This document shows positions 36,115 to 44,201 of a stretch of DNA of 64,000 bases, piece after piece. The stretch comes from Dactylosporangium sucinum. GTDB lineage: Bacteria > Actinomycetota > Actinomycetes > Mycobacteriales > Micromonosporaceae. The notes under the pieces were generated by a model. That model did no database searches, had not been told where the DNA came from, and saw only the letters and a list, made by a program, of their open reading frames with translations. The position numbers were made by a program, and so were the translations under genes. Where the stretch lies: positions 1-64,000 of the forward strand of contig NZ_BMPI01000001.1 of the NCBI RefSeq assembly GCF_014647515.1. Direction: 5' to 3'. Numbering within the stretch: the stretch's first letter is position 1; every line of letters starts with the position of its first letter.

Positions 36115-37445
36115 CAGGCCGCCGCACCCTGCTTGGTCAGCTCCTGCTGGAACGTGTCGGCCAGCTTGGTGAGCTGCTGTTTCGGGTTGGAGCCGCAGTC
36201 GGCGACGATGGCGTTGACGGTGTCGGAGGACGCCTGGCGGAAGGGGGTCCAGTCGGGCACGGCTGGCGTGTACCGCCCGACCTCCTTGTAGACCTTGTCG
36301 AAGACGTCCCAGCGGGTGTCCTTTCGCACCGAGGCGAGCGTCACCCGCGAGTTGACCGGGAGCCGGACGATGTTGCCGTCGGTGTCGCCGGCCATGCCGA
36401 TGGTCTGGCCGTCGACCGAGATCGCGAACTCGGCGAACTTCTCCTGCCCGGCCTGGTTCTTCGAGCCGGCCATCAGGTAGATGTTCTCGCCCTCGGCGAG
36501 GGACGCGGACTTGCCGCTCGGACCGGGCGGGGCCGGCAGCACCTCATACTTGTCGGCGCCGAGGTTCTTGTCGAAGCGGGCCATGTTGTACGGACCGGTG
36601 AAGTAGATGCCGCCCTTGCCCGTCTCGAACGCCGGGTGCGCCTGCGTGGTCTCCATCGTCACCGCGCCCGGCACGACCGTCTTGGCGACGCAGAACTGGG
36701 CCTTCAGCCACTCGACGGCCGCGACCGCCTGATCGCTCGCGATGGCCGGGGTGAACTTGCCGTCCTTCTCGGTGAAGTAGTCGCCGCCGGCGGCCCAGAG
36801 GAAGCTGGTGAGGTACCACGACATGTAGCCGCGCTTCGTCGAGCCCGGCACGACGTAGCCGTAGGTGTCGGCCTTGCCGTTGCCGTCGGGGTCCTTGGTG
36901 GTGAACGCGGTGGCGAGCGCGTCAAGGTCCGCCCATGACCTCGGCTGCGACAGGCCCAGCCTCTCGCGCCAGTCCTTGCGGATGAACAGGGCGAACGACT
37001 GCGCGCTGTTGGGCACGCCGTAGAACTTGCCGTCGGCGCCCTTCGCGGCCTCCCAGGAGGCGGGGGTGAGCATGTCCTGGCCGTCGATGCCGGCCCGGTC
37101 GACCTCGCGCACGATGCCCTGCTTAACGAGCAGGCCGAGCTGCGCGGTGTCGTTGATGACGATGTCGGGCAGCTGCTTCTGCGCGGCGGCCTGCTGCAGC
37201 TTGGTCTCGAAGTCGTCGAAGAGCGCGGTCACGTGAGTGGGAACGCCGGAGCGCTCGGTGAACTTGGCGGCCAGTTCCTTGGTGGTCTTCTCGGTGTTGG
37301 AGCCCGGGGGCTTGCGGACCCAGATCTCCAGCTGTGCGCCCGGGTCCTGGTCCTTGGCGGGGGCCGCTCCGGAGCCGCACGCGGCAAGCAAGCCCGCGAA
37401 CGCGAGTGTGGCGACAAGTCTGAGCGAGGGGTGCCGTCCAGACAC
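36114..37445 (-). CDS. sugar ABC transporter substrate-binding lipoprotein
   Basis: 443-residue family 1 solute receptor. Signal peptide ends in LLAAC with lipidated Cys23. The fold markers LEIWVRKPPGSNTEKTTKELAAKF and PDIVINDTAQLG match maltose-binding-like receptors. The start is GTG 37445 with AGGAGG 7 nt upstream. First gene of the seven-gene glucarate operon that ends at 29787. Given the operon it most likely binds an aldarate, uronate or unsaturated uronide oligomer. Confidence 0.93.
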   Translation of the reverse strand: MSGRHPSLRLVATLAFAGLLAACGSGAAPAKDQDPGAQLEIWVRKPPGSNTEKTTKELAAKFTERSGVPTHVTALFDDFETKLQQAAAQKQLPDIVINDTAQLGLLVKQGIVREVDRAGIDGQDMLTPASWEAAKGADGKFYGVPNSAQSFALFIRKDWRERLGLSQPRSWADLDALATAFTTKDPDGNGKADTYGYVVPGSTKRGYMSWYLTSFLWAAGGDYFTEKDGKFTPAIASDQAVAAVEWLKAQFCVAKTVVPGAVTMETTQAHPAFETGKGGIYFTGPYNMARFDKNLGADKYEVLPAPPGPSGKSASLAEGENIYLMAGSKNQAGQEKFAEFAISVDGQTIGMAGDTDGNIVRLPVNSRVTLASVRKDTRWDVFDKVYKEVGRYTPAVPDWTPFRQASSDTVNAIVADCGSNPKQQLTKLADTFQQELTKQGAAA

Positions 37446-37459
37446 TGCCTTGCCTCCTG

Positions 37460-37473
37460 TCTACATATGTGGA
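37460..37473. promoter_or_regulatory. IclR-type operator at importer promoter
   Basis: TCTACATATGTGGA differs by one base from the perfect palindrome at 39213-39226. It lies between the importer's predicted transcription start and its start codon, where a bound repressor would block. A weaker related sequence, CGTACATGTG, lies at 37481-37490. The adjacent divergent IclR gene is the obvious source of the regulator. Confidence 0.65.
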
Positions 37474-37505
37474 CACCATCCGTACATGTGAAAGCGTGCA
37501 GTGAC

Positions 37506-37534
37506 AAGTTAGCGTCCTGTAACATGACCGTCAA
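37506..37534 (-). promoter_or_regulatory. promoter of the glucarate/importer operon
   Basis: On the minus strand TTGACG (37534-37529), a 17-bp spacer and TAACTT (37511-37506) form a near-consensus housekeeping promoter about 61 bp upstream of the receptor GTG. Confidence 0.7.
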
Positions 37535-37546
37535 CACAGTGGAGAC

Positions 37547-38371
37547 ATGGGATTGGCGGTCGTCATGGCAGGCAAACGCCGGGAGTCGAGCGAGGAGCAC
37601 ACCGCGGCGGAGACCTCGCCGGTCAAGTCGGCGGAGCGGACCGTGCGGATCCTGGAGACCCTCGCCGCGTCGCCGACCCGGCTGACGATCGCCGAGCTGC
37701 AGGAGAAGATGGGCTACCCGCGCTCCAGCCTGCACGCCCTGATCCGCACGCTGCGCGAGATGAAGTGGGTCGAGGCCGACCCGAGCGGCTCCGCGTTCGG
37801 TGTCGGGCCGCATGCCCTGCTGTCGGGCACCGCCTACCTGGATCGCGACCCGGCGCTCTCCCTCGCCTACGAGACCCTGGAGGACCTGCGCGCCGAGCTC
37901 GGCTACACGATGCACTACGCGCGCCGCGACGACGCCCACGTCCTCTACCTGGCCAGCCGCGAGTTCCGCGGCGGCGCGTCGGTCGTGCCGCGCGTCGGGC
38001 GCCGCCTCCCGGCCCACGTCACCGCGCTCGGGCAGTGCCTGCTGTCCTGCCTGACCCACGACGAGGTCGACGCGATCCTGCCCGAGCGGCTCGAGGCGCT
38101 GACCGCGAACACGATCACCGACCGCGCGACGCTCTTCGCCGAGCTCGACGCGGTGCGGGCCCGCGGCTGGGCGTTCGAGCGCGAGCAGGGCACCGAGGGT
38201 GTGGCCTGCATCGCCGTCCCGGTCGACTACCGCATCCCGGCAACGGACGCGATCAGCTGCTCGATGCCGGCGAAGCTCGCCGACGCCGACGAGATCGACC
38301 GGGTGGCCACCGCCCTGCTGCGCCAGACCAGCCTCCTCGCCGCCACGCTGCGCCGCGAGGGCATCCGCTAA
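37547..38371 (+). CDS. IclR family transcriptional regulator
   Basis: 274-residue regulator: N-terminal winged helix (SAERTVRILETLAASPTRLTIAELQEKMGYPRSSLHALIRTL) and C-terminal IclR effector domain (TMHYARRDDAHVLYLASREF ... GWAFEREQGTEGVACIAVPV). Starts possible at ATG 37547, TTG 37553 or ATG 37565; only the TTG has a well-spaced GGAG. Divergent from the importer operon, convergent with uronate dehydrogenase (4-bp overlap). The IclR family includes KdgR-type pectin and uronate regulators, which fits the surrounding genes. Confidence 0.9.
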   Translation: MGLAVVMAGKRRESSEEHTAAETSPVKSAERTVRILETLAASPTRLTIAELQEKMGYPRSSLHALIRTLREMKWVEADPSGSAFGVGPHALLSGTAYLDRDPALSLAYETLEDLRAELGYTMHYARRDDAHVLYLASREFRGGASVVPRVGRRLPAHVTALGQCLLSCLTHDEVDAILPERLEALTANTITDRATLFAELDAVRARGWAFEREQGTEGVACIAVPVDYRIPATDAISCSMPAKLADADEIDRVATALLRQTSLLAATLRREGIR

Positions 38372-39186
38372 GCGGTTCGGCGCCGGCCCAGGGGGATCTC
38401 GCACCACGGACCGCCGACGCGGCGCAGCTCCGGGTCGTTGGCCAGGTCGGGCGCGCCGTGGCGGGCGACGAGCTCGGCCCGGAACCGCTCCGCGTCGTCC
38501 ACCGGGAAGTACCCGATCGCTTCGCCCTCGGCCAGTGAGCACCACCGGCCGGTGTTGCGGCTGATGCCCCACACGATGCGGTACCCCGGCTCCGGCACCG
38601 CCAGGCACGCCTCGACGAGCCGCGCGCCGTCGTCCGGCGACAACCACATCGACAGCCCGCGCAGCCCCGGCGGGGCCGCCACCCACAGGCCGATGCGCAG
38701 GCACAGCACGTCCATCCCGAACCGGTCCGCGTAGAGCCGCCCGGCCAACTCGCCGGCGGCCTTGCTCCAGCCGTACATCGTGTCCGGACGGCCCGGGATG
38801 TCGGCCGGCACCTCCGCGCGCCCGGCGACGTCCTCGAACCCGACCGCGTGGTTCGACGAGGCGAGCACGACCCGGCGCGCACCGGCCAGCCGAGCCCCCT
38901 CCAGCACGCAGAACGTGCCGTAGGCGTTGACCCGCAGCACGTTCTCGACCGCGTCCTCCTTGGCCAGCCCGCCGAGGTGCACGACGGCGTCGACGTCCTT
39001 GCACGCCAGGGTCATCGCCTCGGGGTCGTCGACACTCGCGACGACGGTCTCCTCCTCGCCCGCGCCCTCGACCGGGTCGGCGGCGCGCACGTCGAGCAGC
39101 CGGAGCGCCCGGCCGGGCCGCGCCAGGCGGGGCCGTAGTAACGCCGCCACCTTCCCCGCCCCACCGGTGATCAGAATGCGCCGCAC
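38368..39186 (-). CDS. udh: uronate dehydrogenase
   Basis: 272-residue extended SDR that oxidises galacturonate or glucuronate to the aldarolactone with NAD+. The N-terminal TGGAGKVA binds the nucleotide; SSNHAVGF gives the catalytic Ser and YGWSK the Tyr/Lys pair. MWLSPDDGARLVEACL and IVWGISRNTGRW are typical of uronate dehydrogenases rather than GalE-type epimerases. AAAGGAGG lies upstream of the ATG. Its promoter region carries the perfect IclR-type palindrome, linking it to the glucarate operon, which would consume its product. Confidence 0.85.
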   Translation of the reverse strand: MRRILITGGAGKVAALLRPRLARPGRALRLLDVRAADPVEGAGEEETVVASVDDPEAMTLACKDVDAVVHLGGLAKEDAVENVLRVNAYGTFCVLEGARLAGARRVVLASSNHAVGFEDVAGRAEVPADIPGRPDTMYGWSKAAGELAGRLYADRFGMDVLCLRIGLWVAAPPGLRGLSMWLSPDDGARLVEACLAVPEPGYRIVWGISRNTGRWCSLAEGEAIGYFPVDDAERFRAELVARHGAPDLANDPELRRVGGPWCEIPLGRRRTA

Positions 39187-39212
39187 TCCGCCTCCTTTGC
39201 CCTATCCGTCCG

Positions 39213-39226
39213 TCCACATATGTGGA
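39213..39226. promoter_or_regulatory. perfect palindrome, IclR-type operator
   Basis: TCCACATATGTGGA is a perfect 14-bp palindrome located between the divergent uronate dehydrogenase and beta-helix protein genes, 27 bp upstream of the dehydrogenase start. The same sequence recurs with one mismatch at 37460 and in degenerate form at 43337. Confidence 0.7.
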
Positions 39227-39251
39227 TTGCAAACTCAATCACAGACGCCTA

Positions 39252-39280
39252 TTGACGCGCTGGACGCCGTTCACTTTACT
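39252..39280 (+). promoter_or_regulatory. promoter of the secreted beta-helix gene
   Basis: TTGACG, 17 bp and TTTACT lie about 40-65 bp upstream of the ATG at 39319. The palindrome at 39213-39226 is just upstream of the -35. Confidence 0.5.
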
Positions 39281-39318
39281 AGCGCATTACTGAGCTGTTA
39301 AGAGACCCGGAGGTATCG

Positions 39319-41622
39319 ATGCTCCGAAGATCCCTCGCACTTCCCGCGGCCGCCGTGGTGCTGGCCTCGGCGACCGTGGTGTATCTCGCCCAGACCTCGA
39401 ACGCGCAGGCCGGCCCGGGTGCGCTCACGACGCTGAACCTGTCGGCGGCGAACCGGCGCGCACCCGTCGCCGGGCTCTACGACTGGAGCAAGGCCGGCTA
39501 CCGCGGCGGAGCCGACCTGCCCGGCGCCGCTGACGTCAACCCGAGCGCGGCGTGCCAGATCACGCCGGCCGAACTCGACTCGCAGTACGGCGTCCGCCCC
39601 GACGACGGCACGGACGACACCGCCGGCATCCAGGCCGCGATCGACGCAATCAAGTCGGGCTGCAGCCCGTCGGCCTCCTACACCAAGCTGAGCCTGCTGT
39701 CGCTGCCGGTCGGCACGCTGAACGTCTCCCACGAGATCCACGTCGACGCCGACTACCTCATCCTGCGCGGCGCCGGCTCCGGCACCGGCGGCACCCGGAT
39801 CGTCTACCGGCCCGACGCGAACACCGCCTACGACGCCCTCACCGCCGACGGCTCGGACTGGGACGAGGACGGCATGACGTTCGGGCAGGGCACCGGCGGC
39901 TGGCTGTGGCCCGGACGCGGACTGTTCCGGGTGCAGTCCCGCGGTGTGCATTCGTCCTACGCCGCCGACTATGCCGCCGCCCCCGCCAACCGCAAGGACA
40001 TCTTCGAGGGCACCGTCAACGTCCACTGGAAGGCCGGCGTCGCGCTGCGCGCCAAGCCCGGCGACACCGGCTTCGCCGCCCGCACCGGCGACCGGACCGT
40101 CTACCTCTCGACCTCCGGGTCGCTGGCGAACCTCACCGTCGGCGGGCTGGTGAACGTCCGCGCCGCCAACAGCGTCAGCTTCTACGCCCAGCAGAACATC
40201 GTCCCGGCCGACGGGACGCTGCTCAACCAGCACATGCGCCAGCAGATCCTCACCGTCACCGCGGTCGACACCACGAACCGGACCGTCACCGTCGACAAGC
40301 CCCTGGAGTACGACGTCCCCGTCGACTCCACGTCCGACGGATCGCCCGCGATCGGCGGCGCGACCTACGTGTCACGGGTGTCGCCGATCGTCGACCCGGT
40401 CGTCGGTGTCGGCTTCGAGAACCTCTCCTTCACCCAGGACATGCCCGGCCTGGACCGGGCCGGCGCGACGCACAACTACGGCAACATGGCGCCCGCATAC
40501 GAGATGCACGGCATCGTCTTCAAGTGGGCGGCCGACTCGTGGGTCAAGGGCGTGCGCGCCGAGATGACCGGCTCCCACCCGATCGTCACCGAGGAGGCCT
40601 ACCACCTGCAGATCGTGAACAACGAGCTCGACGGCGCCTGGAACAAGGGCAAGGGCGGCAACGGGTACTTCCGCGGCTCCCGCGTCTGGGACTCGCTCTA
40701 CGCCGCCAACACCTCGCGCAACCTGCGCCACTTCACCTTCCAGTGGTCGGCGTCGGGCAACGTGGTCATCGGCAACGACTTCGACTCCGACCTCAACCTG
40801 CACGGCGGGTGGGAGCGCAACAACCTGTTCGAGAACAACACCGTCACGGTCCCGTACGAGCACCGCTCGGCCAGCTGCACGGCGAACTGCGGTGAGGAGG
40901 GCGGCGGCGGGCCGGACGCCTCGACCTGGTTCCCGATCTGGTGGGCGGCCGGCAAGAAGGCCGTCAAGTGGTCCGGCTCGTCCGGGCCGCGCAACACCTT
41001 CTTCCGCAACACGATGACCAAGCAGGTCACCGCCGGAGCCGGCTACACGCCGTACTACGGCGACCGGCAACGCGTCTACCAGCTCGGCTGGAGCGGCACC
41101 GGCTGGCAGCACCTCGACGTCGGCGGCGCGCCGATCGCCGACTGGGCCGGCAACGAGCAACGCGACTACACCGGCGGGCACGGCGTGGACGCGACGAAGA
41201 CCGACGCCGCGCAGTCGCTGTTCCTGCTGTCACTGACCGGCGCACCGACCTCGCAACCGCCGTCGTCATCGCCGTCGCCGTCACCGTCGCCGTCGTCGTC
41301 ACCGTCGTCGCCCGCCGGCGGGTGCCTGCGCGCCGCCTTCACGCAGACGTCGACCTGGTCGAGCGGGTACGGCGCCGACTACGTCATCACCAACCGCTGC
41401 ACCACCGCCACGACGAGCTGGACGGTCGAGTTCGACCTGCCGGCGGGGACCACGGTGTCGAACTCGTGGAGCTCCGTGCGCACCCGCAACGGGCAGCACT
41501 ACACGTTCACCAACGTCTCGTACAACGGCGACATCGCACCGGGGAAGTCGGAGGACTTCGGGTTCAACGCCAGCGGTACCGGACTGCCCCTCAACTGCCG
41601 CATCAACGGCCAGCCCTGCTGA
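39319..41622 (+). CDS. secreted beta-helix polysaccharide-active protein with C-terminal CBM2
   Basis: 767 residues. Sec signal peptide cleaved after about residue 31 (NAQA). The catalytic part begins with the pectate-lyase-3/GH55-like signature DDGTDDTAGIQAAID and continues as a right-handed beta-helix (RNNLFENNTVTV, RNTFFRNTM). A Ser/Pro linker (about 655-675) joins a family 2 carbohydrate-binding module (about 680-767, SWSSVRTRNGQHYTF ... GDIAPGKSEDFGFN). GGAGG lies 5 nt before the ATG. Likely a pectin or other plant polysaccharide lyase/hydrolase; the exact activity is not readable. Confidence 0.85.
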   Translation: MLRRSLALPAAAVVLASATVVYLAQTSNAQAGPGALTTLNLSAANRRAPVAGLYDWSKAGYRGGADLPGAADVNPSAACQITPAELDSQYGVRPDDGTDDTAGIQAAIDAIKSGCSPSASYTKLSLLSLPVGTLNVSHEIHVDADYLILRGAGSGTGGTRIVYRPDANTAYDALTADGSDWDEDGMTFGQGTGGWLWPGRGLFRVQSRGVHSSYAADYAAAPANRKDIFEGTVNVHWKAGVALRAKPGDTGFAARTGDRTVYLSTSGSLANLTVGGLVNVRAANSVSFYAQQNIVPADGTLLNQHMRQQILTVTAVDTTNRTVTVDKPLEYDVPVDSTSDGSPAIGGATYVSRVSPIVDPVVGVGFENLSFTQDMPGLDRAGATHNYGNMAPAYEMHGIVFKWAADSWVKGVRAEMTGSHPIVTEEAYHLQIVNNELDGAWNKGKGGNGYFRGSRVWDSLYAANTSRNLRHFTFQWSASGNVVIGNDFDSDLNLHGGWERNNLFENNTVTVPYEHRSASCTANCGEEGGGGPDASTWFPIWWAAGKKAVKWSGSSGPRNTFFRNTMTKQVTAGAGYTPYYGDRQRVYQLGWSGTGWQHLDVGGAPIADWAGNEQRDYTGGHGVDATKTDAAQSLFLLSLTGAPTSQPPSSSPSPSPSPSSSPSSPAGGCLRAAFTQTSTWSSGYGADYVITNRCTTATTSWTVEFDLPAGTTVSNSWSSVRTRNGQHYTFTNVSYNGDIAPGKSEDFGFNASGTGLPLNCRINGQPC
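41259..41310 (+). repeat. triplet repeat encoding the Ser/Pro linker
   Basis: Imperfect tandem CCGTCG/CCGTCA triplets encode the PSSSPSPSPSPSSSPSS linker between the beta-helix and the CBM2. Such tracts can change length by slippage. A second, more degenerate Ser/Pro/Ala/Thr linker is encoded at about 42030-42093 in the next gene. Confidence 0.7.
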
Positions 41623-41630
41623 GGACGACC

Positions 41631-43064
41631 ATGAGAAGACTCGCCATCGCCGCGGCGGCCGGCTCCGCGGTGGTCCTCGCGGTGAGCCTCGCGGCCGTCG
41701 CGCACGCCGCGGCGCCGCAGCTGACCGCCACGTTCGGCCAGACCTCGACCTGGAGCACCGGCTACGGCGCCCAGTACCTGATCCGCAACACCGGTGACGC
41801 CCCGTCGGCGAGCTGGAGGGTCGAGTTCGACCTGCCCGCCGGCTCGACCGTCGCGAGTTCGTGGAGCTCGGTGCGAACCGTCTCCGGGCAGCACTACACG
41901 TTCACCAACGCCAGCTTCAACGGCGACATCGCCCCCGGCGCGACCGAGGACTTCGGGTTCAACGTGTCCGGCCTCGGTACCCCGCTCAACTGCACGATCG
42001 ACGGAAGACCCTGCGCCGGCGGCGGCACCCCGTCGCCGTCCGCGTCGGCTTCCGCATCCCCCACGGCATCACCTACACCGACCTCCACCGGCCCCGTGGT
42101 GGACGTCTCGACGGCCACGCAGCTGAGCAGTGCGCTGGCCGCCGCCCGGCCCGGGCAGACGATCCGGCTCGCCCCCGGCACGTACCGCGGATCCTTCGTC
42201 ACCACCGTCGCCGGCACGGCGTCACAACGCATCAACCTCACCGGCCCGGCGAACGCGATCCTCGTCAACGACGGACCGTCCGGCACCGCGCCGAGCTGCC
42301 CGGTGCCGACCGCCGGCTGGGACTCGGGTTACGGCCTGTGGCTGTACAACGCGCCGTACTGGAACCTCACCGGCTTCACCGTCGCCGACGCCAAGAAGGG
42401 CATCGTCGCCGACAACTCGCACCACACCACGATCGACGGCGTCTACGTCCACGACGTCGAGGAGGAGGCCGTGCACTTCCGCCGGTCCTCCGCCGACAGC
42501 GTCATCCGCAACTCCCGCATCGAACGCACCGGGCTCGTCCAGGCCGGGTACGGCGAGGGCGTGTACATCGGCTCCGCCGGCTCGAACTGGGGCTGCCACG
42601 GCAACAGCGGCGGCGCCGACCGGTCCGACCGGGTCCAAGTGCTGAACAACCGCATCGGCCCGGGCGTCGCCGCCGAGGCGATCGACGTCAAGGAGGGCAC
42701 GTTCGACGGCGTCATCCGCGGCAACACGTTCGACGGGCAGGGAATCTCCGGCGCCAACTCGGCCGACTCGTGGGTCGACGTGAAGGGCGTCGGCTACGTC
42801 ATCGAGGACAATACCGGCACCTTCCGCGGCCCGGGCACGTTCGCCAACGGCTACGAGACGCACAACCCGAGCACCACGCCGGCATTCGGCAACGGCTGCG
42901 GCAACGTCTGGCGTGGCAACCGCTCCGACCTGGGCGGCGTCGGCGACTACGCGATCAACGTCACGTCCACCTCGAAATGTTCGGCCAACCCCAACGTCGT
43001 CTACGCCTCGAACACGGTGACCAACGCCGTACGGGGCCTGACGAACGTCGCCGTGACCCCGTAG
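41631..43064 (+). CDS. secreted beta-helix protein with N-terminal CBM2
   Basis: 477 residues. Signal peptide to about residue 26 (VAHA), a CBM2 (about 29-124) closely similar to that of the previous gene, a Pro/Ser/Ala linker, then a right-handed parallel beta-helix (about 150-477) with the ladder DGVYVHDVEEEAVHFRRSS, RVQVLNNRIGPG, GVIRGNTFDG. Related to PL1/PL9-type and NosD-type helices; probably a pectate-lyase-like or polysaccharide-binding protein. GAGGA precedes the ATG; it lies 8 bp after the previous gene and is probably cotranscribed. Confidence 0.85.
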   Translation: MRRLAIAAAAGSAVVLAVSLAAVAHAAAPQLTATFGQTSTWSTGYGAQYLIRNTGDAPSASWRVEFDLPAGSTVASSWSSVRTVSGQHYTFTNASFNGDIAPGATEDFGFNVSGLGTPLNCTIDGRPCAGGGTPSPSASASASPTASPTPTSTGPVVDVSTATQLSSALAAARPGQTIRLAPGTYRGSFVTTVAGTASQRINLTGPANAILVNDGPSGTAPSCPVPTAGWDSGYGLWLYNAPYWNLTGFTVADAKKGIVADNSHHTTIDGVYVHDVEEEAVHFRRSSADSVIRNSRIERTGLVQAGYGEGVYIGSAGSNWGCHGNSGGADRSDRVQVLNNRIGPGVAAEAIDVKEGTFDGVIRGNTFDGQGISGANSADSWVDVKGVGYVIEDNTGTFRGPGTFANGYETHNPSTTPAFGNGCGNVWRGNRSDLGGVGDYAINVTSTSKCSANPNVVYASNTVTNAVRGLTNVAVTP

Positions 43065-43074
43065 CGGCGCCCAG

Positions 43075-43308
43075 CTACACGGTGCTGGCCTGGCCGTGCC
43101 GGGCCAGCACCTCCGCGCGGGAGGCGTCGTCGGCGGCGAGGACGCCCCCGTTGGCGACGTCGTGCCCGCCGATCTCGGTGAACACGATGCGTACGTCCTG
43201 ACGCCGCGCGCCGAGGTGCGTCACGGCGTCGTCGGTGACCGCCTCCACGAACCGCCGCCGCTGGTCCAGGCTGCGACCACGCAGGAGCTCAACGGTGATG
43301 TTGGGCAT
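43075..43308 (-). CDS. 4-oxalocrotonate tautomerase family protein
   Basis: 77-residue tautomerase. Start ATG 43308 puts the catalytic proline next to Met (MPNITVELLRGRS), the family hallmark (Pro1 after Met removal), and AGGAGG lies 6 nt upstream, so longer frames are discounted. RIVFTEIGGHDVANGG matches the 4-OT core. It is divergent from kduI. A role in ketonising an enol intermediate of uronate breakdown is plausible but not shown. Confidence 0.85.
   Translation of the reverse strand: MPNITVELLRGRSLDQRRRFVEAVTDDAVTHLGARRQDVRIVFTEIGGHDVANGGVLAADDASRAEVLARHGQASTV
43081..43111. terminator. hairpin between convergent genes, inside tautomerase 3' end
   Basis: GGTGCTGGCC and GGCCAGCACC pair perfectly over 10 bp around an 11-nt loop, 17 bp after the beta-helix gene's stop. 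It lies within the last codons of the convergent tautomerase gene, so it could end transcription from the left. Confidence 0.5.
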
Positions 43309-43336
43309 GTGGTACCTCCTCATTCTCAGACGCCGT

Positions 43337-43350
43337 CCACATACTTGATA
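43337..43350. promoter_or_regulatory. degenerate IclR-type site at kduI promoter
   Basis: TCCACATACTTGAT keeps one complete half of TCCACATATGTGGA (10 of 14 bases) and overlaps the kduI -35 element. A half-site or weaker operator would place kduI-kduD in the same regulon. Confidence 0.4.
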
Positions 43351-43374
43351 GCTGTACACGACCACCTCTAGGAT
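43345..43374 (+). promoter_or_regulatory. kduI promoter, nearly leaderless
   Basis: TTGATA, 18 bp and TAGGAT form a strong actinobacterial promoter. The -10 ends 8 nt before the ATG at 43383, so the transcript would start at or next to the start codon. No ribosome-binding site is visible, which agrees. Confidence 0.65.
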
Positions 43375-43382
43375 TCACAAGC

Positions 43383-44201
43383 ATGACCGTCGACCTGCGG
43401 TACGCCACCGGTCCCGAAACCGTCGAGACCGCGACCACCGCGCAGCTGCGCTCCCGCTACCTGATCGAGAACCTGTTCGCCCCGGCCGAGGTCCGGGCCG
43501 CCTACACGCACGAGGACCGGATGGTCGTCGCCGGCGCCGTGCCCGCCGGCACCACGCTGGCCCTTCCCCCGCTCGACATCGTCGGCACGCCCGGGCACCT
43601 CGACCGGCGCGAACTCGGCGTCGTCAACATCGGTGAACCCGGCGAGGTGCTCGTCGACGGCACACCGCACAAGCTCGGCGCGCTCGACGGTCTCTACGTC
43701 GGCCGCGGCAGCGACGTCGCGTTCACCGGCGACGGAGCGTGCTTCTACCTCGTCTCCGCACCCGCCGACGCGACCCACCCGGTCGCCCGGTTCAGCCGCG
43801 ACACCACCGAGCCGGTGCACATCGGTGACCCCGCGACGGCGAGCGCCCGCGCGCTGTACCGCTACGTCTGGGGCGGCGGACACCCCTCCTGCCGGCTGCA
43901 GTTCGGGGTGACGGTGGTGTCCGACGGCTCGGTCTGGAACACGATGCCCGCCCATCTCCACCGCCGTCGCACCGAGGTCTACCTCTACACCGGCCTCCCG
44001 CACGACGCGCGGGTGCTGCACATCCTCGGCCGGCCAGGCGCCACCCGGCACCTGTTCGTCGCCGACCGCCAGGCGGTCATCGCGCCGTCCTGGTCGGTGC
44101 ACGCCGGTGCCGGTACCGCCCCCTACGCGTTCGTGTGGGCCATGGCCGGCGAGAACACCGACTACGGCGACCTCGACCCGGTGGCGGTGGCCGACCTGTG
44201 A
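43383..44201 (+). CDS. kduI: 5-keto-4-deoxyuronate isomerase
   Basis: 272-residue cupin enzyme (EC 5.3.1.17) that converts 4-deoxy-L-threo-5-hexosulose uronate, the product of unsaturated galacturonides, to 3-deoxy-D-glycero-2,5-hexodiulosonate. The zinc site lies in NTMPAHLHRRRTEVYLY and SWSVHAGAGT, and the C-terminal MAGENTDYGDLDPV is diagnostic. Its stop overlaps the next start as GTGA, coupling it to kduD, the next enzyme in the pathway. Confidence 0.94.
   Translation: MTVDLRYATGPETVETATTAQLRSRYLIENLFAPAEVRAAYTHEDRMVVAGAVPAGTTLALPPLDIVGTPGHLDRRELGVVNIGEPGEVLVDGTPHKLGALDGLYVGRGSDVAFTGDGACFYLVSAPADATHPVARFSRDTTEPVHIGDPATASARALYRYVWGGGHPSCRLQFGVTVVSDGSVWNTMPAHLHRRRTEVYLYTGLPHDARVLHILGRPGATRHLFVADRQAVIAPSWSVHAGAGTAPYAFVWAMAGENTDYGDLDPVAVADL

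Noticed and set aside
38368-39186. Annotation as a UDP-glucose 4-epimerase (GalE)
   Set aside because: At 272 residues it is shorter than GalE, and the SSNHAVGF and WLSPDDGARLVEACL elements fit uronate dehydrogenase.
41259-41310. Triplet repeat considered as a possible CRISPR-like or regulatory repeat
   Set aside because: It lies in frame inside the beta-helix/CBM2 gene and encodes a Ser/Pro linker.
43075-43365. A 96-residue version of the tautomerase starting at 43365
   Set aside because: Only the start at 43308 gives Met-Pro and an ideal ribosome site; the catalytic proline must be N-terminal.
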